Below, one piece after another: positions 26,070 through 33,948 of a DNA stretch of 64,000 bases; the first letter of the stretch is position 1, and each line of letters opens with the position of its first letter. Position numbers and translations under genes: made by a program. The notes beneath the pieces were generated by a model. The model did not search any database and had not been told where the DNA came from. It saw only the letters and a program-made list of their open reading frames with translations. Origin of the DNA: JAJFIE01 sp964344255 (GTDB lineage Bacteria; Pseudomonadota; Alphaproteobacteria; Rhodospirillales; Casp-alpha2); contig CAYFMQ010000011.1 in assembly GCA_964344255.1 (NCBI GenBank), forward strand, positions 47,974-111,973, read 5' to 3'.

Positions 26070-26993
26070 TCAAATGGCCTGGTCGAGAGCTGCTTCCAGG
26101 AAAGGGACTCTCAGGTGTTGGTTTCGCTGGGAACAGCACATGATCATGGGTTCGCCACTTTCCGTCGCCCAGGGCAGCAATAGCCATTCATAGCTGAGCC
26201 ATAAAGGATCATCGTTATCGAGATGAAAATAGGCGTGGATATGATCCAGCCTCGGTTCACCAGACAGAATAACGCCGGGATAATCGGAACATACTTCCGA
26301 TTCGTACTCATCGTCGGAATAACATCGGTCCGATGGCATCCCCAGCGCCATATAGCGCCAGTTATCGCCTAGTAGCGAGCAGGCCATTGACTGGTGCCCG
26401 ACTGATTTGTAGATCAGCCTATGATCAAACTTATCGTGTCCAAGTAGCAGGCATAAGTCGTCAAGTTCACCCAAGCCGTTTTGCGGATCCGTTCCAAGAA
26501 TACCCTTCATGGCCTGCCATTTTTCCATAAGCGAGGAAATGATTGGATGACTGTCACCGATATCGCTCAAGTCAACGCGGGCGATGGTTATCGTTTCGCC
26601 TGGAACGGCATGGGCATACTCGCTCAGCTCCAATATGCGTTCAACAGCCTGACCGGGTGTATTGAACAATTCGGTATTCCACGCGCCGAAAAAGAATTTC
26701 AGCGCAATCAGTTGCCTTTTATGACCGGGTGTTTCAAGGGATATGAGATGGTCGAGCAGTGAGTTCAGGGAGCCTGTCGTGATGTGGCGGATATCCCATT
26801 GGCAGTCGATCAGGTTAGGATGGGCCGTTACCTTCGCCATCCCCAGCATATCGAAAGCCGGTCCATGCAGGTGATCCTGTTGCGGGAAATAACAATCGGG
26901 GAAGCGGGACTCGTAGGCACCATCGAAACTCAACCACTTGCCAGTTTCGTCGATCCACCATGTCTTAGCTTTACGAGGTTTTATCGTGGCCAA
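26070..26993 (-). CDS. Unrecognised protein, possibly with a C-terminal PAS-like fold
   Basis: A 307-residue protein starting at TTG 26993; no other start is available before residue 49. No signal peptide or membrane segment. The segment WDIRHITTGSLNSLLDHLI is in the N-terminal third. The C-terminal third (NWRYMALGMPSDR, VILSGEPRLDHIHAYFHL, WLSYEWLLLPW) resembles the PAS-like domain common in Rhodospirillales proteins, where a YERLLLPL-type segment ends the fold; this is inference. The rest is not recognised. It is convergent with the gene at 25213, 23 bp apart. Confidence 0.65.
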   Translation of the reverse strand: MATIKPRKAKTWWIDETGKWLSFDGAYESRFPDCYFPQQDHLHGPAFDMLGMAKVTAHPNLIDCQWDIRHITTGSLNSLLDHLISLETPGHKRQLIALKFFFGAWNTELFNTPGQAVERILELSEYAHAVPGETITIARVDLSDIGDSHPIISSLMEKWQAMKGILGTDPQNGLGELDDLCLLLGHDKFDHRLIYKSVGHQSMACSLLGDNWRYMALGMPSDRCYSDDEYESEVCSDYPGVILSGEPRLDHIHAYFHLDNDDPLWLSYEWLLLPWATESGEPMIMCCSQRNQHLRVPFLEAALDQAI

Positions 26994-27082
26994 GGCTCAC
27001 ACCCATTATCTCCCGTCAGAATAGCATCAATTAGAATGACGCCATTTATGTTAGAATCAAAGTAATAATTCACATCGGTGTT

Positions 27083-27808
27083 TCAGGCAGTCAATCCAGG
27101 TGTAGTGAAAAATTCCCGGCTGTCCTGCCACAGAGCTACGCAACTGAGTTTTCCCGTGCCAACGGCGCCGGTGTCCAGGCCTATGGCGTTCGCCCTCTCA
27201 TAAGGTTCAGGCCGTACGGTATGGCCATGAACGACCGTAACGCCGAAGTCGGTTGTCGATTCGATGAAATCCCGGCGAATCCAGAGCATATCTTCAGGAA
27301 GCTGCTGATCGATGTCGATGCCGGGGCGGATTCCGGCGTGAACAAACAGGTAACCGCCCAGTTGGAACGATAAAACAGTACCGGATAAAAAATCCTGATG
27401 TGCCTCGGGGATGGTGTTCCTGATTCTAAGGGATGCGTTTGCCGGTGACGCTCGCTCCAGCTCTCGAATATCGAGTATGCCGTAGCTGTTCAGCGTTTGC
27501 CGGCCTCCATTTTGCAGCCACAGGGATAGACCACTGCCCGTTTTCATGGTTCGCATCATCATATCTTCATGGTTGCCACGCAGGCAGGTTATCGAAAAAC
27601 CTGCCGGTGGTTCTGCCGACAAACGGTCAAGAACGCCTTTTGAATCCGGCCCCCTGTCAATCATATCGCCCAGGATGACAATGTGTTGTCGACTAAAGGC
27701 GTGTTCCGCGGCATGCCCCTCAATCCAGTCAATGACGGAATCGAGCAACCAGGAACATCCATGTATATCGCCAATAGCGTAGGTTATGGTGTCGGGAGGC
27801 ATATGCAT
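27083..27808 (-). CDS. Serine/threonine-type metallophosphatase (calcineurin-like)
   Basis: A phosphoesterase of about 241 residues with the metal-binding motifs of the PPP/PrpE/ApaH group in order: GDIHGC, GDMIDRGPDS, LRGNHEDM, then HAGIRPG and VVHGHTV. Such enzymes act as protein phosphatases or dinucleotide hydrolases in the cytoplasm. The start is uncertain: ATG 27808 (MHMPPDTITYAIGDIHG) or ATG 27802 keep the motif near the N-terminus; a TTG at 27832 lies inside a 16-bp palindrome and is less likely. No ribosome binding site is clear. Confidence 0.88.
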   Translation of the reverse strand: MHMPPDTITYAIGDIHGCSWLLDSVIDWIEGHAAEHAFSRQHIVILGDMIDRGPDSKGVLDRLSAEPPAGFSITCLRGNHEDMMMRTMKTGSGLSLWLQNGGRQTLNSYGILDIRELERASPANASLRIRNTIPEAHQDFLSGTVLSFQLGGYLFVHAGIRPGIDIDQQLPEDMLWIRRDFIESTTDFGVTVVHGHTVRPEPYERANAIGLDTGAVGTGKLSCVALWQDSREFFTTPGLTA

Positions 27809-27830
27809 TGGTAGAAGCCGGGCATTTCTC

Positions 27831-27846
27831 AATACAATATTGTATT
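27831..27846. promoter_or_regulatory. Perfect 16-bp palindrome upstream of the phosphatase
   Basis: AATACAATATTGTATT is its own reverse complement and lies 23-38 bp before the likely phosphatase start. A dyad of this kind and position is typical of a repressor operator. No regulator is suggested by the neighbours. Confidence 0.55.
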
Positions 27847-27911
27847 CAAGCTTGTTCGATCAGGGTCAGTAAAACAAGGTTCAATGGTTGGAAAAAAATG
27901 AAATAAATTGA

Positions 27912-27939
27912 TTAACAGGTAATATGTTAGAGATATTAT
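27912..27939 (+). promoter_or_regulatory. Candidate promoter for the EAL-like gene pair
   Basis: TTAACA (27912-27917) and TATTAT (27934-27939) are each one base from the -35 and -10 consensus, with a 16-bp spacer. Transcription would start near 27946, about 14 bp before the hairpin at 27960. Confidence 0.45.
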
Positions 27940-27959
27940 ACGCTTATCATTTGGGTCAG

Positions 27960-27981
27960 AAGCCGGGGCCCCCGGCTTTTT
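27960..27981 (+). terminator. Terminator-like hairpin in the leader of the EAL-like genes
   Basis: AAGCCGGG and CCCGGCTT form an 8-bp stem with a GCC loop, followed by a run of T to 27981. On the plus strand this is an intrinsic-terminator shape, but there is no plus-strand gene just upstream; the next plus-strand gene starts at 28034. It may attenuate transcription of the two EAL-like genes. Confidence 0.6.
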
Positions 27982-28033
27982 CAGATCAATCATTTTCCGG
28001 GCTTCTCCAGTCCGGACAGGCACGGAGGCGCGG

Positions 28034-29299
28034 TTGGCCGAATTAGGTGCATCGGCTTCATTAATGGCGGAGCGGCCAAGCGAAGAGGAATTGCTCCTCA
28101 CGCAATTATCGCGTGTCCGCGATAATGCGTCTGGGTGCTTTGTCGTGCATATGCATATGTCAAATCTGCGTCCGGGCAACAAGCAGCCCCACTTTCTCGA
28201 TATTGCCAGTCGCTCGCTGATGGACTTTGTCTCCGGCAACGACGCCCTGCTGTTCAGAATGTATAACCGGGACATGGTGCTGATTTGCCGGAACGTGCCG
28301 ATCGATGACGTAGATCCGGTTGTTGAAAAAGTCAGAGGGCTATTTCCGGAAGACCCCCTGACGCAAGCGCCCATGGGCAGTTTCGACGACGAGTTTACCT
28401 CCTGGCATGACCTGTCACAGCCGGAGGAATACCGCACCTTTCTTGCAATTGCCAAGGACCAGGCCGCTGCGGCTGAAGCGGAAAAAGAAAAGGATAAAAA
28501 AGAACAAGCGTCTCAGGCGGCATCGGCCGACCTGGGGAAGCCTCTGGCGCCGGACAACCTGGCCGCCATAGACCAGAAAATGAAAAGCACCCAAATTGCT
28601 GACTTGATCAAGAACCAGCCGGTCTACAGGGTTGTTCCCGGCCAGAAGGGTGAAATCATCTGCCGCGAATATTTCATCGCCATGGCGGAACTGAAAAACC
28701 GTGTTGCGCCGAATGTCAATCTGTTCGGCAGCCCATGGTTGTTTCAGTATCTGACGGAAACGCTGGATAAACGCATGCTGTCGGTGATCAGCCGCCGCGA
28801 TTTTGCCGCTCTTCCTGATGATCTCAGTCTTAATCTGAATATAGCAACGGTCATGTCCCGGGATTTCCAGCAGTTTCATGAAAAGGTCGAAGACAATGCT
28901 TCGCGGATCATAATAGAAATCCAGGTTATCGACATTTTTTCGGATATGAAGAATTTCAATTATGCCAGGGACTTGCTGCATGAAAGGGGCTTTCGTGTTC
29001 TGGTCGATGGCCTTAGTCCCTTAGGCATCCATTTTTTTGATCCGTCCATGTTGCAATCGGATTATCTGAAAATCAGTTGGGGCCCTGAATTCGTGGGCGA
29101 TGAAAAAGAAGAAAAAATCCAGGAAATGAAGGAGATACTTCGCCATGCCGGAAAGGATGGCGTGATTCTCTCGCGCGTTGATTCCCAGGATGCCGTTCAA
29201 TGGGGCGCGACAATCGGTATTTCCCGCTTTCAGGGCTATTTCATCGATAAACTGGTTGCCGCAATGCGCGCCCAGCAGGCAACAAAGAAGACTGGTTGA
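28034..29299 (+). CDS. Degenerate EAL-like domain protein, first of a tandem pair
   Basis: A 421-residue protein. I start at TTG 28034 because GGAGG lies 5 bp upstream; the next ATG (28064) has no ribosome binding site. Residues 20-140 form a conserved block shared with the next gene (HMHMSNLRPGNKQPH, SGNDALLFRMYNRDMVLICR, LFPEDPLTQ), perhaps a degenerate GGDEF-like fold. A Lys/Ala/Glu-rich linker (about 145-165) follows, then an EAL-like region. Counterparts of key EAL sites are altered: the EAL motif is missing, the DDFG position reads VDGLSPLG, and the KxD position reads LKISW. It is therefore unlikely to cleave cyclic di-GMP; a binding or scaffold role is inferred. Confidence 0.75.
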   Translation: MAELGASASLMAERPSEEELLLTQLSRVRDNASGCFVVHMHMSNLRPGNKQPHFLDIASRSLMDFVSGNDALLFRMYNRDMVLICRNVPIDDVDPVVEKVRGLFPEDPLTQAPMGSFDDEFTSWHDLSQPEEYRTFLAIAKDQAAAAEAEKEKDKKEQASQAASADLGKPLAPDNLAAIDQKMKSTQIADLIKNQPVYRVVPGQKGEIICREYFIAMAELKNRVAPNVNLFGSPWLFQYLTETLDKRMLSVISRRDFAALPDDLSLNLNIATVMSRDFQQFHEKVEDNASRIIIEIQVIDIFSDMKNFNYARDLLHERGFRVLVDGLSPLGIHFFDPSMLQSDYLKISWGPEFVGDEKEEKIQEMKEILRHAGKDGVILSRVDSQDAVQWGATIGISRFQGYFIDKLVAAMRAQQATKKTG

Positions 29300-29304
29300 C
29301 GACA

Positions 29305-30621
29305 ATGGCGGATGTAAACGAGGCCAAGAAAAAATTACCGAGCCAGGAAATGTTACTGGTCGATTATGTCCAGCGGCTGGAGCAGCATCGGCATGGCCGC
29401 TCGATGGTTCATGTCCACCTGTCTAATCTCCGCCCCTTTAACCGGCGCGACCAGCATTTACGGGCTGCGGCAAATATATTTGAACCGATCATCAAATCCA
29501 TGTCGGGGCAACTATTTACACTCAAGAACGGGGACATGTTCTTCTTCTTCAAAAATGAGGCTCGCGGTGAGGCCGAGACAGCGGTTCAGCAGGTGAAATA
29601 CATGTTCAGCGATGATCCTTTGGTCGCTGATGAAGCGGAAATGCAAACAACATTCGCCACTTGGATCGACGCCGTTGCGGAATTCGAGGAAATTCAACGC
29701 ATTGTACAGGCCCTCACCGAAGCCGAGGAGCGACGTCAGGAAGAAGCACGGAGCCGGATGGATGCGCGCGCGGCTCTCAGGGCGAAACAGAAAATGGGCG
29801 AGCCCATGACGCCCGAGATTCTGACGCGCATTGAAGACGCTTTGACCAGGGCGGACCTGTCAAATCTTGTCAGGCGTCAGTTCGCCTGTGCAATTGATGA
29901 AAACATGGTGCCGGAGCAACGGTTCAGCGAACTGTTCATTTCTATTCAGGATCTGCGTGAAACGCTCATGCCGGGCGTTAACCTGGTGGCGAACCGATGG
30001 CTGTTCAACCACCTGACGGAAACCCTGGACCGCCGGATGCTATCGATGCTGAGCAAGACGGACCGCATCAGCTTATCGGGCGAAATCAGTTTTAATATCA
30101 ATTTGCGGACTCTCGTTTCTCCTGAGTTTTTGCAATTTGACGATAATGTCGCCGCCAGCCGGCGAGGCGCAATGATTATCGAGTTGCAGAAAGAGGATAT
30201 CTTTTCCGATCTCGGCTCATACCTGTTTGCCCGTGAGTTCGTCCAGGCCAAGGGCTACAGGGTCAGTCTCGATGGTTTGACGTTTGATTCAATGCAGATC
30301 ATCAATCACAAACGGTTGGGTGCGGACATGCTCAAACTCATCTGGAATTCCGAACTAACCGATGGTGGTGACAATGTCCTGGCCCAGGTCAGGAAGGTGA
30401 CGGAAGACCTCGGCGGTGATCACGTCGTCCTGTGTCGTTGTGATAACCGCGAGGCAATTGATTTCGGTATGGCGGCAGGCATCAGTCTTTTCCAGGGTCG
30501 GTATGTAGAGAACCTGATCGCCGAGGATGATCGCCGCAGAGACCTGCTCAAGCTCAAGCGTCGTATTGAGCGCTCGGAAGAACAGACCGATGGTGAGGAG
30601 GAAGATCTTTGGCAGAGCTAG
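29305..30621 (+). CDS. Degenerate EAL-like domain protein, second of a tandem pair
   Basis: A 438-residue paralogue of the preceding gene, starting 5 bp after its stop (an in-frame TTG at 29296 overlaps that stop). The same blocks recur: VHVHLSNLRPFNRRDQH, LFTLKNGDMFFFFKN, MFSDDPLVAD, a charged linker (EAEERRQEEARSRMDARAA), then WLFNHLTETLDRRMLSML, FNINLRTLVSPEF, MIIELQKEDIF, YRVSLDGLTFDSM and MLKLIWN. As in its partner, the EAL motif and the second Asp of the DDFG site are missing, so catalysis is unlikely. The acidic C-terminal tail is unique to this copy. The tandem, nearly abutting layout suggests that the two work together. Confidence 0.75.
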   Translation: MADVNEAKKKLPSQEMLLVDYVQRLEQHRHGRSMVHVHLSNLRPFNRRDQHLRAAANIFEPIIKSMSGQLFTLKNGDMFFFFKNEARGEAETAVQQVKYMFSDDPLVADEAEMQTTFATWIDAVAEFEEIQRIVQALTEAEERRQEEARSRMDARAALRAKQKMGEPMTPEILTRIEDALTRADLSNLVRRQFACAIDENMVPEQRFSELFISIQDLRETLMPGVNLVANRWLFNHLTETLDRRMLSMLSKTDRISLSGEISFNINLRTLVSPEFLQFDDNVAASRRGAMIIELQKEDIFSDLGSYLFAREFVQAKGYRVSLDGLTFDSMQIINHKRLGADMLKLIWNSELTDGGDNVLAQVRKVTEDLGGDHVVLCRCDNREAIDFGMAAGISLFQGRYVENLIAEDDRRRDLLKLKRRIERSEEQTDGEEEDLWQS

Positions 30622-30664
30622 TCTCCAGCCGGAATGTATTTTCCGGCCTATCGGTCCTGTGCTC

Positions 30665-31687
30665 TCAATCTTTATCGCTAACGCCTGCTTCGGCGAACGT
30701 CGCCATGCCGGTGTGGCAGGCGACGGCTGACCTGACAACGCCAATGGCGACTGCCGCGCCGGACCCTTCGCCAAGGCGCATCCCGAGGTCGAGAAGGGGA
30801 GTCATTCCAAGGCGTTCAAGCAGTTTCCGATGGCCCGGTTCTTTTGAAACGTGCCCGGCATAGCAATGATCCAGGGCATCCGGGCTGCAGGCGGCAAGGC
30901 AGGCAGCGGCCGCTGTTGCGACATACCCGTCAAGAATAACCGGGATGCCCTGCAGCCGGGCTGCCGTAACAGCCCCGGCCATGGCGGCAATTTCGCGACC
31001 GCCGACATGGCGCAGGACCTCAATGCCGTTATCCATGCCGGCCCGGTGGTCTTCCACGGCCATGGCTATGACGGAAGCCTTGTGGTCCAGTTCACGTCCT
31101 GAAACACCGGTCCCCGGTCCGGTCCAATCCGCTGCCGACCCATGGTAAAGGCTCATCGCTATGGCTGCCGCAGCTGAAGTGTTACCAATCCCCATTTCCC
31201 CAACGCACAGCAGATCGATTTCCGCTTCCACGGTTTCCCATCCGGTCCGGAATGCATTGACCAATTCCGCAGGGGCCATGGCGGGTTCGATGGAAAAATC
31301 GGCAGTGGGGTTATCCAGCTCAAGGGGAAAAACCTTCAACTCCGCCCCTTGGGCCTTGCAAAGCTGGTTGATAGCGGCGCCTCCGGCCTCAAAATTACCA
31401 ACCATTTGTACCGTGACTTCTGATGGAAAAGCCGAAACCCCTTGTGCCGTTATACCGTGGTTCCCGGCAAAAACATGAACAGCGATACGATTCAGCCTGG
31501 GGGGATGATTGCCCTGCCATGCGCAAATCCAGCGGGCGATGTCCTCCAGCCTGCCCAGGGAACCCGCGGGCTTTGTCAACTGGGGCTCCCGTTCATCGGC
31601 CTTGGACTGGGACTCCTGGTCGGGTCCCGGCAGGTTTCCCAGGATGGAAAGAATATCCTCCAAGCTGTGAATCTCTGGCAGAGCCAT
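30665..31687 (-). CDS. cobT: Nicotinate-nucleotide--dimethylbenzimidazole phosphoribosyltransferase
   Basis: A 340-residue enzyme that makes alpha-ribazole phosphate from nicotinate mononucleotide and dimethylbenzimidazole, the lower-ligand branch of cobalamin synthesis. Signatures are KPAGSLGRLE, FAGNHGITAQGVSAFPSEVT, GGAAINQLC and GEMGIGNTSAAAA; the catalytic Glu is near the C-terminal HVSKEPGHRKLLE segment. The ATG at 31687 has an AAGGAA ribosome binding site. It is divergent from cobS with a 103-bp shared regulatory region and convergent with the EAL-like pair. Confidence 0.95.
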   Translation of the reverse strand: MALPEIHSLEDILSILGNLPGPDQESQSKADEREPQLTKPAGSLGRLEDIARWICAWQGNHPPRLNRIAVHVFAGNHGITAQGVSAFPSEVTVQMVGNFEAGGAAINQLCKAQGAELKVFPLELDNPTADFSIEPAMAPAELVNAFRTGWETVEAEIDLLCVGEMGIGNTSAAAAIAMSLYHGSAADWTGPGTGVSGRELDHKASVIAMAVEDHRAGMDNGIEVLRHVGGREIAAMAGAVTAARLQGIPVILDGYVATAAAACLAACSPDALDHCYAGHVSKEPGHRKLLERLGMTPLLDLGMRLGEGSGAAVAIGVVRSAVACHTGMATFAEAGVSDKD

Positions 31688-31790
31688 TGCGCCATTCCTT
31701 TTAGCTATCGTATCGGGGCTTGCCCGGGCGGTCGTCCTTACCTATAGCTCTAGACAGTGGCAAGGTTGTTAAGAATGCGGATTAAGACAG

Positions 31791-32621
31791 ATGGCGACTG
31801 AACGCAAGCCTGACGATGAAATAACAAACGAAGGATCGGCGGTCGGATTCAATCCTTTCCGTGACATTGTGCTGGCCGTCGTCTTTCTGACACGCCTACC
31901 GCTTCCCATGATCGGGCAAGCCCCAATCCCTCTTGCAAGGACAGTGTGGGCGTTCCCCTTTGCCGGCGTTCTTACCGGCGGTATCGGTGGTGGCGTGTTC
32001 CTGGGCGCAATCTATCTTGGCGTTTTTCCGCTCATTGCTATCGTTCTGGGCCTTGCCGCATCCATTCTGGTCAGCGGCGCCTTACATGAAGACGGCCTTG
32101 CCGATGTGTCGGATGGATTTGGCGGCGGTGCGACCAAGGAAAGAAAACTGGAAATCATGCACGACAGCCGTATCGGCGCCTATGGAGTCCTGGGTATTCT
32201 TTTCAGTGTACTTCTCCGAATCGTATCGCTGTTCGTCCTCATGGAAATTTCCGGAGCCGGAACCGTTTTCGTGACCATGATCGGCAGCGCGGCTTTTTCC
32301 CGTGGCGCCCTCCCGGCCGTTATGCGAGCTTTGCCGCCGGCGCGGAATGATGGCCTGTCAAAAGCCGCCGGCAGGCCCGGCGTCCTGGGCGCTTTCATGG
32401 CCCTTGCACTAGGTGTGGGCTGCGTTGTCTTGTTGTCTTATCCTCTTTATCAACCGGCCTTTATCGCCATGCTGGTTTCCGCCGCCGCCATCGCGCTTTT
32501 TTGCCTGGTGTCCATGCGCCAGATCGGCGGTCAAACCGGCGATGTCATCGGAGCTGCACAACAGGTCTGTGAAGTGGTATTCCTCGTGACTCTTACGGTA
32601 ACACTGGGAGAGGTTGCGTGA
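31791..32621 (+). CDS. cobS: Adenosylcobinamide-GDP ribazoletransferase (cobalamin synthase)
   Basis: A 276-residue integral membrane protein that joins adenosylcobinamide-GDP and alpha-ribazole. The N-terminal signature VVFLTRLPLP and the metal-binding motifs ALHEDGLADVSDGFGGG with the nearby HDSRIGAYG are clear. At least six hydrophobic segments are visible. The end overlaps the start of the next gene (GTGA), so translation is coupled to the phosphatase. Confidence 0.95.
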   Translation: MATERKPDDEITNEGSAVGFNPFRDIVLAVVFLTRLPLPMIGQAPIPLARTVWAFPFAGVLTGGIGGGVFLGAIYLGVFPLIAIVLGLAASILVSGALHEDGLADVSDGFGGGATKERKLEIMHDSRIGAYGVLGILFSVLLRIVSLFVLMEISGAGTVFVTMIGSAAFSRGALPAVMRALPPARNDGLSKAAGRPGVLGAFMALALGVGCVVLLSYPLYQPAFIAMLVSAAAIALFCLVSMRQIGGQTGDVIGAAQQVCEVVFLVTLTVTLGEVA

Positions 32622-33298
32622 CCAAACACCAGCAGACAAAATTCGGTTCATTTTCCCCGACCGGGGAGCAACCGCTGGTGACCCGCTGGTGGTGGATACG
32701 TCATGCACCGGTGATCAATGGTGAAGGGCGGCTGTACGGGCAAGAGGACCTCGACTGCGATGTCAGCGATTTCCCAAGGTTTCAGGCACTCGCCGAACAC
32801 CTTCCAGGCAACGCCGTCTGGATCGTCACCAACTTGAGCAGGACGCATAAGACAGCACAAGGAATTAGGGACGCAGGACTCGACGGGTCCGAATTCATTG
32901 TCGAACAGGATTTTGCCGAACAGTACTTTGGCGACTGGCAGGGCCTCACCTGGTCTGAAATGGAATCACGCGACAAGACAGCCTATGAGGCTTTCTGGCA
33001 GAATCCGTCCGGCAATGCCCCGCCCAAGGGAGAAAGCTTTGCAGACCTGATTGGCCGCGCCGCACCCACCATAGATAAGATGACACAACAGTATGCCGGT
33101 CAGGACATTGTCTGTGTCGCCCACGGCGGTTCCATCCGTGCGGCAGTTTCCCATGCCCTGGATTTGCACCATGAGAGGGGCCTTTCCATAACCATCGATA
33201 CGTTGTCGCTTACCAGGATCGATCACGTAGAAGGGGGTGTGCTGAACGGAAGGGGCAAGGCATGGCGTGTGGGCGGCGTTAACATGGCGATTCGTTAA
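32618..33298 (+). CDS. cobC: Histidine phosphatase, likely alpha-ribazole phosphatase
   Basis: A 226-residue histidine phosphatase starting at GTG 32618, which overlaps the cobS stop. The catalytic His is in WWWIRHAPVING (RHA replaces the usual RHG), and the second His is in VCVAHGGSIRA. The NLSRTHKTAQ segment and the EQYFGDWQGLTW block match the phosphoglycerate-mutase-like family in which CobC dephosphorylates alpha-ribazole 5'-phosphate. The function is inferred from the coupling to cobS and the position before cobU. Confidence 0.85.
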   Translation: MTKHQQTKFGSFSPTGEQPLVTRWWWIRHAPVINGEGRLYGQEDLDCDVSDFPRFQALAEHLPGNAVWIVTNLSRTHKTAQGIRDAGLDGSEFIVEQDFAEQYFGDWQGLTWSEMESRDKTAYEAFWQNPSGNAPPKGESFADLIGRAAPTIDKMTQQYAGQDIVCVAHGGSIRAAVSHALDLHHERGLSITIDTLSLTRIDHVEGGVLNGRGKAWRVGGVNMAIR

Positions 33299-33401
33299 TT
33301 GTCGCATGACGATATTATGCCAGTTGATGGCGCTCCCGGACGCGACAACTTGGCGGCCACGCTTATTTTGACGGAACCTCGAATAAGAAAACTGAAATCC
33401 C

Positions 33402-33941
33402 ATGGCTGATATAAAAGAGATGATGCCCTTGCCGCCGCTGACATTGATTTTGGGCGGCGCTCGCTCCGGAAAGAGCAGTCTGGCCGAGCACCTCGTTGAG
33501 GCGGCAGGCGGTGGGATTTATCTAGCGACGGCCGAGGCGCATGACGCTGAAATGAGCGAAAGGATTCTTCTGCACAGGGAACGTCGTGGCGAACTCTGGC
33601 ATACGCTTGAAGAGCCTCTTGATCTTGCCGGCGCCCTTCGGGAAGGGAACAAACTGGGTAAAGGGCCGGTTCTGGTCGACTGCCTCACGTTGTGGCTGTC
33701 AAACCTTATGGCTGCGCAAAAAGACATTGCCCAGGAAACGGATGCACTTATATCAACACTGAACGAAATCGATGCGCCCGTTATTATGGTGTCCAATGAA
33801 GTCGGGCTCGGTATCGTTCCAGACAATGCTCTTGCCCGTTCTTTTAGGGACGAAGCAGGCAGGCTTAATCAACAACTAGCCGGGGTGGCGGATCGCGTGG
33901 TATTCGTAGCCGCCGGGTTACCCCTGCAATTGAAAGGCTGA
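33402..33941 (+). CDS. cobU: Adenosylcobinamide kinase / adenosylcobinamide-phosphate guanylyltransferase
   Basis: A 179-residue bifunctional enzyme that phosphorylates and then guanylylates adenosylcobinamide. The P-loop LILGGARSGKSSLAE is at the N-terminus; other signatures are IYLATAEAHDAEM, HRERRGELWHTLEEP, VLVDCLTLWLSNLM and SNEVGLGIVPDNALARSFRDEAGRLNQ (split over the family's usual positions). It precedes cobW by 7 bp. Confidence 0.96.
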   Translation: MADIKEMMPLPPLTLILGGARSGKSSLAEHLVEAAGGGIYLATAEAHDAEMSERILLHRERRGELWHTLEEPLDLAGALREGNKLGKGPVLVDCLTLWLSNLMAAQKDIAQETDALISTLNEIDAPVIMVSNEVGLGIVPDNALARSFRDEAGRLNQQLAGVADRVVFVAAGLPLQLKG

Positions 33942-33948
33942 ATACGAC

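Noticed and set aside
31755..31765. CAGTGGC (reverse complement of a B12-box fragment) between cobT and cobS
   Set aside because: A 7-base match alone is not evidence for a cobalamin riboswitch; the other conserved pieces are absent from this 103-bp gap.
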